Source: Pristionchus mayeri (Eukaryota; Nematoda; Chromadorea; Rhabditida; Neodiplogasteridae). From it: a DNA stretch of 64,000 bases. This document shows positions 47,767 to 58,457 of the stretch, in pieces. Positions within the stretch are counted from its first letter, which is position 1. Every line of letters begins with the position of its first letter. The DNA lies in NCBI GenBank assembly GCA_036245805.1, contig BTRK01000003.1:13804464-13868463 (forward strand), read 5' to 3'. The notes beneath the pieces were generated by a model. The model saw nothing but the letters and a program-made list of their open reading frames with translations, made no database searches and was not told the DNA's origin. The translations under genes were made by a program, and so were the position numbers.

Positions 47767-50700
47767 TCAGGTTGGAAAGAAAGTAACGCACGCTTTTCAA
47801 ATTTTCGATTCTGAGATGCCCCGAGTTTTTGTCGTCCTGATTATCATATTGTTATGCACGTTTGTTGAGTGCTTGGATACTCAATCTATCGTACATTAGT
47901 TCAAGGCTAACCAATTAGAATTGAGACCACATGATGAAGGCAAAGGTACATCGACCAAGAGTTGAACTGATTTCATTTTGGCATAGAAATCCATGGAGAG
48001 CTATGATAGGGCAAACATTACGCCACAACATAAAAGTACGACATACGGATGTCACAATACCTGGTTCTGGTTCTCTGCGAAAGCCTGCAAGAAAAAACAC
48101 TCATTTATGAACTTGACCCAAACTGAAAATCAGTCAAAATGCTTGTCTTTACCGTGTATCCGTAAGCATAGATGTATCGTTCTCACGTTCAGTAAGACGA
48201 AAAGCACGTTTCATTCTTAACTTAAATTTGTATTTATCACGAGTATCACGAGTCAGTGGAGGAAAACTGACCTCTTCAGGAACAATTTGCAAAATGTTTG
48301 CATGATTTTATCCTCATATACGGTAATTGAATACTCTAGAGAAAAGATTTCGAAAGGTCTAAGTTATTGGTCCCAGAGCCGGGTTTTAGGAAATTTCCGG
48401 TTTTGCACATGGCTATGCTGTATATCAGCTCTCAGATGAGCTACAGAGATGGCATTGGGCTCAAAATGAGCGGAAAATTATTTCGAACAAAGTTTGTGTT
48501 GAAAACTTTTTGAAATATTCATAAATTAAAATTTTATGATTGAAAGTATTGATTTTTAATCAGAAAAAAAATGCTACCGTTTTAACGAGGATACTTGTTA
48601 CGGAATTTTATTTCAGAATATTGAAATTTGAGACATTACCTGTTCATGAACAAAATATAATCGAAATCGATAAAGGTAAAATTTTTATATTTTGCCTTTA
48701 TATTTTGCCCTTTCAGAACATTGAAGTATGGGACAATACCTATCCAATAGAAAAATATTATCGCAATTGATTCAGGTAACTTTTATATTTTTAAATCTGA
48801 AAATCGAAAATTTTCATTTTTGGAAAAAAATATTTTTTAACAATATTTCTTTCAGCTATAGAATTTTAGGAATATACTATTGAAAATTTCGAAAAGACTA
48901 ATTTTAACATACTTTCATACACTTGAACCCTTGAGAATGGAACTTTTCCATATTTTGCATTGTCTTGCCATATGTTACATTTTAGTCTGAAATTTATTTT
49001 CCAATGAAATAAATTGAACAAATTCGATATAGAGTGTGAATGCAAAGGTTTATAATAGATGGGAAGAGGAGGGGAGAGGGTGATGCAAAGAGTGCTGAGT
49101 GATTGTCCCTCTCACTTATTGTTAGTATTACAATAGTTTCATCCGATCATTTGTTAGATTCCGTTTTGAAAACCTTCCATTATTCGGTAATTCGTATTTC
49201 AAAGTAATGCTCGGATTATTCTGGATATGTTGATGTTATGAAATATATTGATTGCTACTCTAGCAATAAAACATTCGACTGATGAGCATTTAAAGAATAT
49301 TCTAATTGTTTTTTCCATGGAATGTGCTCACACCCATAGATCAGAACGTTGAATTCAAATTGGAGATATCGAATCGCTCAAGTAAATAGTTATATGTTTT
49401 ATTATATATGTATTATCCCGGTTTTCAATATTGAAATTGATAGATCTAGAATGCTCCCTCGTTGGGTTGATGGTTATGTTCACATCTGCACGACTGATGG
49501 TATCAGTAGGACGACTCCTTACCGCGCTACATCAGCGACTAGCCTCCCTCCTCCAATACCACAATTAATCAACTTTTATCAACACTTTGTACCATAAAAA
49601 ACTTTTGCATTCACTTTCTATATCGAATTTGTTCAACTGGTTTCACCGGAATATAAATTTCAGACTAAAATGTAACATATGGCAAGACAATGCAAAAGAT
49701 GGAAAAGTTCCATTCTCAAGGGTCCAAGTGTATGAAAGTATGTTAAAATTAGTCTTTTCGAAATTTTCAATTGTATATTCCTGAAATTCTATAGCTGAAA
49801 GAAATTGTTAAAAAATATTTTTTTCCAAAAATGAAAATTTTCGATTTTCAGATCTAAAAATATAAAAGTTACCTAAATAAATTTCGATAATATTTTTCTA
49901 TTGGATAGGTATTGTCCCATACTTCAATGTTCTGAAATAAAATTCCGTAGTAACTACCCTCAATAAGCAGATACAGCCTCACGAACAACCGTTGAAACGC
50001 ATTTTTCGTCAAAAAATGCGAATTGCGAACTTCAAGGCAAAATATAAAAATGTTACCTCTATCGATTTCGATTATATTTTTTTCATGAACAGGTAATGTC
50101 TCAAATTTCAATATCCTGAAATAAAATTCCGTAACAAGTATCCTCGTTAAAACGGTAGAATTTTTTTCTGATTAAAAATCAATACTTTCAATCATAAAAT
50201 TTTAATTTATGAATATTTCAATTAGTTTTCAACATAAAAGTTGTTCGAAATAATTTTCCGCTCATTTTGAGCCCAATGCCATCTCTGTAACTCATCTGAG
50301 AGCTAATATACTACATAGCCATGTGCAAAATCGGAAATTTCCTAAAAGCCGGCTCTGGGACCAATAACCTAGACCTTTCGAAATATTTTCTCTAGAGTAT
50401 TCAATTACCGTATATGAGGATAAAATCATGCAAACATTTTGCAAATTGTTCCTGGCTACCTCCACTGACTCGTGATACCCGTGTTATGTGAGCATACGAT
50501 GCATCTACCAAAATATGCATAATTCATCGTCTTGACCTTGAAATTTGAACATCGAAATTCGAATATTCGACAAGTTCCTGATCCCAGCATTGTTGCAAAA
50601 CCCTCACTTTTGTGGTTAACTGTCTATAAGCATTCGGCAGGGCAAAGTCAGGGGATTGCACCGTTTTGAGAAAATGTATTATTTCACCGCATACCAAAAG

Positions 50701-51243
50701 TAGAAATTTTGGCATTGTTGACGTTTACTCAACAATACTTAAAATCAATGTTTTCTAAAAGTAAATAAGACTTGAGGTCAAATGTTTATTTATGATAGCA
50801 CCATAGTAGGTCATGGAAGCGCACTTATTTAGAAACCAACCTGAGTGAACCTCGAAGCAGGACACGTCATCGCTTTAGAAGCTTTACCTTGTCTAGGTAT
50901 GAATTCAATTCTTGGTAAATCGCGTTATTTTGATGCAGGCATGATCTCAGACGTATTATTCGAAAGTACTCCCAATGCTTCTCACTCCACTATATGCAAA
51001 TGTACGGCTATTTTCCCCGCGAAATACGAGAAGCAGAAACAATTTTTGGAAAATATGACATTTGATAAAACTTGGATTTCCCGGATACTCAAAAGGCATG
51101 ATGCCATTCGAACATATGCATGCATTGCCTAAGTAAACATCTATTACATGCTACCGACCTAGCTTTAGATCTTTAACGAAAAGGATTTTAGTGGGGCTCA
51201 AACATCGTGTTTCAAATCGAGCGTTACTTTCTTTCCATCCTAA
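47767..51243. mobile_element. Mariner-like element split by a foldback insertion
   Basis: The ends (AGGTTGGAAAGAAAGTAACGC at 47,770 and GCGTTACTTTCTTTCCATCC to 51,240) are inverted and flanked by TA. Removing the foldback at 48,235-50,486 leaves about 1.2 kb, the size of a mariner. Similar internal sequence recurs at 47,376-47,766 and 51,246-52,080, so several degraded copies lie side by side. No intact frame. Confidence 0.6.
48235..50486. mobile_element. 2.25-kb foldback element, second member of the AACACRGGTATCACGAG family
   Basis: The outer arms share CAGAGCCG, TTTAGGAAATTTCCGG and GTATATCAGCTC blocks with the 40,881-42,634 element but differ inside. A central 0.55-kb segment (about 49,040-49,610) is bounded by its own small inverted repeat, TGAATGCAAARGTTT. 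Confidence 0.8.
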
Positions 51244-51486
51244 TATTATCACTTGAGACGTCTTTCCTCGGCAAGATTTGAATTCAATTGTGTGCAACTC
51301 GTGCTATGCTGAGCCAGGATCGGTTTTAGACCTATTTGTCAAAAGAACTGCTAATGGGCTTCTCACAACACTATATGATAATGTACATTTTTTCCCCACA
51401 AAATACTAGAGGCGGAAAATATTTTTAGAAAAGTGTGAAAATATATCATTGTATAAAATTTGGATTTTCCGGATATCCAAAAGGCG

Positions 51487-52026
51487 CGGGGCGGACAATC
51501 CGGCAACGGACAATCCGGAAACGGGACGCCCTTCGCTGGAGATTCGAGCTAGCCACTTGGGTGTTGTTTCATTGTAACCAGTATGTGCTACACTACCTTT
51601 GCATATGCAATTCTTGTTGCAATTCGATCATGAGTTTCACACCATATCCACGAATGGGGGTTCATGGTCCAAAATTGAAAATTTGAGTGGAAAATCATGG
51701 TTAGATAAATACCAAACATCGTAACCAATTCATATTCCAGTATTCCAGGAACTGCTTTATCCCGGTAACATGAGTTTCGAGTAGTTACGATATTTGGTGT
51801 TTATCTAACCATGATTTTTCACTCAAATTCTCAATTTTGGACCATGAACCCCCATTCATGGATATGGAGTGAAACTCATCATCGCCTTGCAGCAATAATT
51901 GCATATGCAAAGGTAGTGTAGCACACACTGGTTACAATGAAACAACACTCAAGTGGCTAGCTCGAATCTCCAGCGAAGGGCGTCCCGTTGCCGGATTGTC
52001 CGTTGTCGGATTGTCCGCCCCCCCCC
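51487..52026. mobile_element. MULE-like palindromic MITE with 10-bp target duplication
   Basis: 540 bp, nearly a full palindrome with GGGCGGACAATCCGGCAACG ends. CCAAAAGGCG is present on both sides (51,477-51,486 and 52,027-52,036). A paralogous uninterrupted site is seen at about 51,090-51,100. Nine- to ten-base duplications are typical of Mutator-like elements. Confidence 0.8.
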
Positions 52027-52238
52027 CCAAAAGGCGTGATGAGATTCCAACATATGCGCGGACGATCCAACGATGGCAAGATAATTCATCGGCTTATATT
52101 TTTATTCACGAAACTCAGATATCTGCAGAACAACTTGGCTAATGACTGCACGTATTTTTACAATAAATTGATAACATTATTGATCAAAGTTCTTAGTTGT
52201 TTGAAATCTATATTACCACATGGAAAGTGTATTTTCAG

Positions 52239-52351
52239 CCTACGCGAACATGGGTCACGTGTTTTCGCGTCGCGGTGCAGACGCTGAAGAAGCGTATCTG
52301 AAGGCGATCGAGTGGAGACCGGTCATGGTTGAGACACACTACAATCTATGA
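52239..52351 (+). pseudogene. Lone TPR exon of TMTC type with a mutated donor
   Basis: After TTTTCAG the exon reads YANMGHVFSRRG...AEEAYLKAIEWRP and ends VETHYNL. RPxMxxxHYNL is a TMTC TPR signature. At the expected donor the sequence is CT|ATGAGT instead of CT|GTGAGT, and reading on gives an immediate stop. It may be a far 3' exon of the gene starting at 34,973 or a stray duplicate; no neighbouring TPR exons were found. Confidence 0.6.
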
Positions 52352-52597
52352 GTTTGATATTTGATCTTGCATTGCAATTGATTGATAAGCGAGGAGCCAC
52401 TCTTATAATTTGTATATGATCCAATGACATTTCGAAATTCGAAAAGAAATGAGTGATCAGTCAACGGATCATTTTCGAAAACAGTTATGCTTAAGAAACA
52501 ATTTATTTGCATTGCATATGAGACCCAGCAATCCGGTTCTCGAATGGGGATTTTAAAAATACAACGCAATACGTTCACTGTGATCTACTCGATACTA

Positions 52598-52706
52598 GAG
52601 TTCGAGAAACAATACCACGCTCTCTTCATTCTACACACTCTCTCGCCGATCGACCGGTCTAGAGAGTGTGTAGAATGAAGAGGGTGTGGTATCGTTTCTC
52701 GAACTC
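52598..52706. repeat. Long hairpin of the GAGAGAGTGTG family
   Basis: GAGTTCGAGAAACAATACCA... to CACACTCTCT pairs with AGAGAGTGTGTAGAATGAAG...CTCGAACTC. CTACTCGATAC lies on both sides. 52,707-53,441 shows no supported gene. Confidence 0.75.
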
Positions 52707-53441
52707 TACTCGATACCTCTGATGATCATCAACTGATCTTTGAAGTTCTGTGATTCCAGTGGTTCACCATGTTCATTTATTTCGAACCGCATATCTGTTC
52801 AGGGGCGCATTCTTGTAGCGAGGAAATACCACATCAGCCATTTCCTACTACAGACAGGACTGCGACCTTCCTGCGATGTTGGTATGTATTCAAAATTTGT
52901 AGATTTGAAGGTTGAGATTACATGGTCAAAACAACCATTTTAAAAACATATATGTTTCGAAGTGGCTTCGTCTGCCTCTAACGTCTCTGTGACCCTATGT
53001 AAAGTAAAGTAAAGTGATTGAGTCGTGAACGCATTTCGCATTGTCGACTACCCCATGCAACTGTGGGCCTATCCTGAGATGAATCAGTGGCCTGTTGCTA
53101 GGCTATACTCCGTGTTGTGTGCACGGGTATCGGGGAATTTACTTCGTGATTTCTAGTCACTACCAACATTTCTTAACCCCCTTGGTTTCGGGTGGATCTG
53201 TATAGCATTGATAATATATGTATAACATTGATAATGGATTGAAAGTTTTGAAAGTTTCCGTTTAATGCAGTAGCAGCTGCTTGTTCGCATGTACACGCCT
53301 CTCACCTAAGAATCGACCTGATTTTCAATTTTTTCGGATTAGGCCAAAATATGGTGTATGATGTTTTTCGAGATTTGGGTAGTTCTAACACCTTGAGGGA
53401 GGCCCTGAAGAGCTCATATCCATATTATTATCAAGGCCTCA

Positions 53442-54295
53442 GCACCATGACGTTAGTTCTGGTGCCTCACTTTGATCATTATTTACTTCCAATCCAATTT
53501 TAGACAAAATGTTCTTCTGGGTGACCCCCACTCATTTTTCAAGCTCTACCGATCTATGCAAACTAGACCTCGTAAAAGTGATTTTTAAAAGCGCTATGAT
53601 TAAGGCCGTTTCTCAAAAGTGTAGGCAAATGTGCAAATTTATTTTTTAAGAACAAAAAGATTTTGTACAAGAGCTTTAAAATGAGTGGTTTACGGTTTTC
53701 GTACGTTCGGGCAAAAATGTTTAGTGCCCCTTTCCAGTTCCGTGTTTATTTGAATTGGTTTTATTCTACGCAGACCGCGCGCTTTTTCAGGCGCAAAGCG
53801 AAATGAGGGGTGGAATTTCAATTTCGACTGTGTTTCAGAAATAATACAAATAGCTTTATATGCTCAAACAATAAAACATAGTTGTTTAACTTCTGAAACT
53901 CCGATGAATTTGAAATGGCTCCCCATCATTTCGCTTTGCGCCTGAAAAAGCGCGCGGTCTGCGTAGAATAAAATGACTTCAAATAAACTCGGAACTGGAA
54001 AGGGGTACTACACATTTTTTGCCCGGACGTATAGAAACCGTGAACCACTAATTGTAAAGCTCTCGTCATGATCTATTCGTTCTGAAAAATAAATTTGCGC
54101 CTTTGCCTACACTTTTGAGAAACGCGGCCTTAATCATCGCGCTTTTACAAATCACATTTACGAGGTTTAGTTTGCATAGATCGATAGAGCTTGAAAAATG
54201 AGTAGGGGTCACCCAGAGTAACATTTTGTCTAAAAATGTACTGGAAGCGAGTAAATAATGATCAAAGTGAGGCACCTGAACTAACGACATGGTGC
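53442..54295. mobile_element. Foldback element, GCACCATGACGTTAGTTC ends
   Basis: Arms of about 400 bp meet near 53,870. Conserved blocks include CAGACCGCGCGCTTTTTCAG, inverted in the right arm. It ends just past the donor of the exon at 54,325-54,577. Confidence 0.75.
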
Positions 54296-54421
54296 CGGAC
54301 CGTATAACTTGCGATGGTCAATTCACAAGTTGGGGTTCTGATTGCGCATGTTAGGGGATGATAAAACTGATGAAAACTTGTTTTCGATTTTCTTTACACT
54401 TTGATCGATCCTTACGTGAGT

Positions 54422-55010
54422 GGCGTGAGATTTTCCTTTCCAGCCTACCTCAACTATGGTAGTTCCCATAAATAGATCGGTCGTATCGATGCTGCAGCTA
54501 AGAAGAGCCTGCATCAGAGTGGATGCTACAAGCAGCAAGATGGCAATTGTCCAGAGGAGGTGAATATATTTCGGCATTTCTGTTTGTAGACTGAGCTGTT
54601 TTGGTAAGTTCCAATGAGAGATTTGAAAGAGAAATACAAATGTGTTTCATCATTGATTCATAGCACTATGATGAGATATAAGTCTGATGGATTGAAAGGG
54701 CGAAATGCGAAGCAACAACAAAAATATTACGTCATACCACCTTTGATATAACAAGCGTTTCATCATAGTTCAGATCCGGTCTAGTGCAGTCCCAAACGCT
54801 CAACGAGTGAAGTGCAACCTCATCCTCCAATGCAGTGCTATCTCCTCCTGCTCTTTCAATCTCTGTTCGCTGCTCGCTGCCAAAGTAGATCATCGAGCGG
54901 AGGTTACGGCATTCAAGGAGGTACGATAAATGAGTCATCGCAAACTGAGATATTTTTTGATAGGAGGGAAAATTGATACGAACGATGTGATGAGTTTGCT
55001 TTCCGAACAT
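54422..55010 (-). CDS. Unrecognised gene fragment: soluble exon plus membrane exon
   Basis: On the minus strand, an exon at about 54,735-54,935 reads LSYLLECRNLRSMIYFGSEQ...LHSLSVWDCTRPDLNYDE and ends at a GTGGTA donor. A second exon starts with ATG 54,577 (MPKYIHLLWTIAILLLVAST) and ends at GTAAGG near 54,417. The two may belong to one gene or to two; the ATG exon resembles the first exon of the 43,166-45,624 membrane gene in layout. Downstream exons are not visible because a foldback element follows. Function unknown. Confidence 0.35.
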
Positions 55011-55066
55011 TTGGTTTCAAACATATTTTTGTCTGGTTACACGGAAAACTTAAGTTTCAACCGTGT

Positions 55067-55313
55067 ATTAAATAAGGACTGTCAGCAAAGTTGAAATTTT
55101 GACGTTGTCATAACCATGACCGACCTTTGTACAACCATAAGGTGGGATTCGAACCCGCAACCTTCCGATTACGCGGCGACTGCTTTACCACTGAGCTATA
55201 CGATTGACCTTTGACTATCCTCTTAGCTCGCTCTTAGCTCGATCGTTGGATAATTGTCTAGGTCATGGTTATGACAGCGTTAAAAATTTAACTTTGCTGA
55301 CACTCCTTCTTTA
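55067..55313. mobile_element. TTAA-type palindromic MITE carrying a tRNA-like cargo
   Basis: The left arm AAGGACTGTCAGCAAAGTTG...TGTCATAACCATGACC is the inverse of the right arm ...GGTCATGGTTATGACAGCG...CTTTGCTGACACTCCTT, about 47 bp each. TTTAAA-like sequence flanks both ends. The non-palindromic interior is a tRNA-like segment on the minus strand. Confidence 0.7.
55139..55207 (-). tRNA. tRNA-like sequence, tRNA-Thr(CGT)-like loop
   Basis: A-box TAGCTCAGTGGT and B-box GGTTCGAATCC are exact, and the T-arm pairs. The anticodon loop would be CGCGTAA, giving anticodon CGT, but the anticodon stem has only about three pairs and the acceptor stem does not close. It may still be transcribed by RNA polymerase III (inference). 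Confidence 0.5.
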
Positions 55314-55361
55314 AATTTACAGCACCTATTGTGCTTCGATTTTTCATACGCATGAGTGGTA

Positions 55362-56473
55362 TTAGGTTGATGCAAAAGTTTCTTTCTTTTTTCATGCTGG
55401 AACATTTCAACCTCCCCAGTTCTTTCAATTTGACCAATCCACTGATGGTTTTTCTTAGATGATGCGGGGATACTAACGAGTTATAACGAGCACTATATTG
55501 GGCTATTCGGTCGGTTAGAATGGGACAGTTTAATTCGGAAGTAACCAAACTAGGTCTGCACTACAAACTTTTCAATCGTCTAAAGCTCCGCAGAGAAATG
55601 AGTTGAGCTCACAATTGACCCGCTATTGTAGAGTGCTATGATTGGGAATGCCATATGACACGGCATGGCCCAATTATAGAACTACTCTGCATAAAAAAAT
55701 TGATTTTCAAATTAATGAGCACAGTAATCTTGTAGATCAGTATAGAGGGTAACAATGTGATGTGTTGTGAAGTACATTGATGTGTATGTATGCATACTCA
55801 TCTAGGACAGGAAAGGCCAACCTGTTCACGATCTGATTTTCTCGAAATCATTATTTTGAGATTAAAGGAGGAGTAAAGACAAAAGTGCGCCCGGTTGAAA
55901 TAGGTTTCAATTAGAGGAGAACTCTCTTCAAGTCGCGTGCTCTCTCGCTCGTTGCCTGAGCTTTCCCTGATTTGGCTCCCGGCCAACTATCGATAGCTCT
56001 GTTGGGAATGGAGATATAATTATGAAACTTTCGGAGCTTCTTATCGTTGGGGAGATCTAGGTCGTGCATATGAAAGCTTCAAACATTTAATTTTGCCTTT
56101 GCTCCTCCTTTAATGCGCTGAAATCGACACTTATTGGCATCCCTTGTTTCCCACGCGTGGTCGATTCCGGATTTATTGTGCTTATCTGAACAATAAACTC
56201 TTGCCATAGTGCACGTTGACTGGGCATAGCAAGTATGCCACTGTTCTAAGAAATTCAGGGTCCAAAACCAAAACGTGAAAAATAGCCATTTTCCGATGAT
56301 TCTTTTCTGAAATTTGCCAGCCTCTTACGATGAAGCGTATATTGAAAACAATCGTATGGAACTACTCTACTACCAAAAGCATAACACATGGTTTTTGAGA
56401 AAATCGTGAGAGTCTGCATGCGACAGAAAATATTTGAAAAAATAAAAAAAAAGATATTTTTGCATCAACCTGA
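55362..56473. mobile_element. Mariner-like element, TTAGGTTGATGCAAAAGT ends, with nested MITE
   Basis: Inverted termini TTAGGTTGATGCAAAAG and TTTTTGCATCAACCTGA are flanked by TA. Removing the nested MITE leaves about 0.86 kb. No intact transposase. A third terminus of this family is at 59,665-59,681. Confidence 0.6.
55866..56109. mobile_element. TTAA MITE with AGGAGGAG ends, nested in the mariner-like element
   Basis: TTAA at 55,862-55,865 and 56,110-56,113 flank AGGAGGAGTAAAG...CTTTGCTCCTCCT. The duplication is piggyBac-like. The ends match the tRNA-bearing elements at 40,011 and 55,067. Confidence 0.75.
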
Positions 56474-56960
56474 TAAAAAACAATAAAATTAAAAAAAAAT
56501 GACTCTCAGGCCCTGCACTCTCCCCTCCTCCCTCCTTTTCTAGTCTTCCCTATGACAGGGTTGTAGCAGCGTCAATAGTTCAACTTTGCTCGCAATATTC
56601 CTTTAATGGTGTACCGAGTGTCTCATTCGCCGACGAGGAAGAACTCGCTTGTCAGAATTGTCTAGCACCCCCTAGACAAAGCGAGAGATCATCTAGACAA
56701 AGCGAGAGCGGTATGGACAGAGTCGGAGAACATATCTTGAACAAGCCGTCGTGGTTCACCATTCACCCACACCTCAATTGCTCTGCAACTGTGCGATTGC
56801 ATTCTAGTTCCCACGTCGAATCATGCTCTTCCCGATCTTTAAATTCATTGTATTTGGCATACGCGTGATCAGTGATTGCTACATATTTTATCTTTCGACA
56901 TTCTGGTTTATGCCCACGTTTAAGGATCTTCACGACGGGTATTTCAAACACGCTTCGAAA

Positions 56961-57905
56961 TGATTCCACCGGCACTCGCAATCGGCGGTCTTATTCTTCT
57001 CCGTGTGTTAGGTAGGCATTGTATTGTTTCCGAAACTATTATTCCACCTGCCAGATTAGAGATACCAAACTCATAGGATAATCCGTTCAGGAGGTTACCT
57101 TCGAGATGCTCAAGCGAGACAACGTGATTCTCATGGGAGACATGCACATGGACGTCGGATTGAAGAACCACAAGGAGTCCGACACCATCAAGATCGGCAC
57201 CATCAAGCTTCCTCAATAAGGTAACGCGCATGAGGGAAGTCACTAGGTCGGATGAGAACTATGACGTCACGCCGCCTTTTTTATATCAAAGGCGGGATGA
57301 CGCCATAGGTCTCATCCGAAGTAGTACCCAAGGGAAATAGTTCTGGTGAAAGGTGGGCACTCCAGACTGAATCAGTCGAAATTGACACTGGCCCGTGTTC
57401 TCCCGCGAGCTCAGTCTCGAAGACGAGATGTACTTCTACCTTATTATTTTCCTTTACGCTTGGGGTATTCAGGGGGTACGGTAGGGATACGGTACAATTT
57501 GTACAGGGGTTATGAAACGCTTCCTATTTGGTCTTGTAGCATGGGATTGCACTGAGCGAGAAAGGACTTTTCAGGACTTTTTTTAACAGATGAATTAGCC
57601 GTGAATTCAGGATCAGGGAATTCAGCAGCAGGGAATTATCATCGGGGAATTTTTTGAATCATTTTCGGATTATATAGTTCACCTCAAACATCCCTGAAAA
57701 TGATTCAAAAATGTATTCCCAATTGGGGGAACCCTAGTCCGCACTTAAATATCTTGTTGCAGAAGGACGATCTGCTGCCGTTCTACATCGATGGCTACGA
57801 TATCGTCATCATGGATGATCAGTCGATGGACGTCCCGAGACAGAAAAATGCGATTACGGTAGCGAGAAAGTCAATTTTTGGAGACGGTCCCGAATCAGGG
57901 TAAAG
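56961..57905 (+). CDS. Possible exons of an unrecognised small protein
   Basis: Candidate exons: 56,961-57,009 (MIPPALAIGGLILLRVL, before GTAGGC); 57,093-57,220 (EVTFEMLKRDNVILMGDMHM, reaching a TAA just before a GTAACG donor); and 57,763 onward (KDDLLPFYIDGYDIVIMDDQ). Each has a clear acceptor or donor, but frames and phases do not combine cleanly, and an inverted repeat separates them. They may be remnants of more than one gene. Confidence 0.25.
57244..57324. repeat. Short inverted repeat around TATATC
   Basis: TAGGTCGGATGAGAACTATG..CGTCACGCCGCC and its inverse lie on either side of a TTTTATATCAAA loop. It could fold as a hairpin of about 35 bp. Confidence 0.6.
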
Positions 57906-58457
57906 CCCCACATCATTGTCCTACTCCCTATTCACTTGTATTCCCTACTCTCAATATCCTACCCCAATGTATTGGTTTTACTGGATACTTTTTTTTGTTT
58001 AATTTTAATTATATTTGCACTGACTCCGATGCTCTCGAAAGATATTGATTGGCTGCACTTTCTCCTCATATCATTCCTCTTGCTCATCACTTCGCTCCCC
58101 CGATTGATGTTCGCCTTGCCGAATGGTCGAAGGTGCCAAAAAACAAATTTCCAGAATGAATTTCGCAAATAAGAGTGTACAACCTTTTATTCATGCAGTT
58201 TACGATCGTCCTTGTGTATCAACAACACAACACAAATCAGAGAAGATAATGATGGCAGCCTCTGACAATCAGATTGGCTGATCATTGATTATATTACTGA
58301 TTTACGAAGAACAGTGTGCGACTATCAGTTTATTCGATACTCATTATTGTCCTTAATGACTAATTACTGGGAGAGTTGACGAGTATGCTTACAATCTCAC
58401 CCTTGGAATCCACCATTCCACTCGTTCCCTCTGGCAGTCTGAGAGATATCAATGAAC

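Noticed and set aside
55288..55548. Minus-strand frame SARYNSLVSPHHLRKTISG...
   Set aside because: It runs through a mariner-type terminus (FCINLI is the translated end) and matches no transposase part I know.
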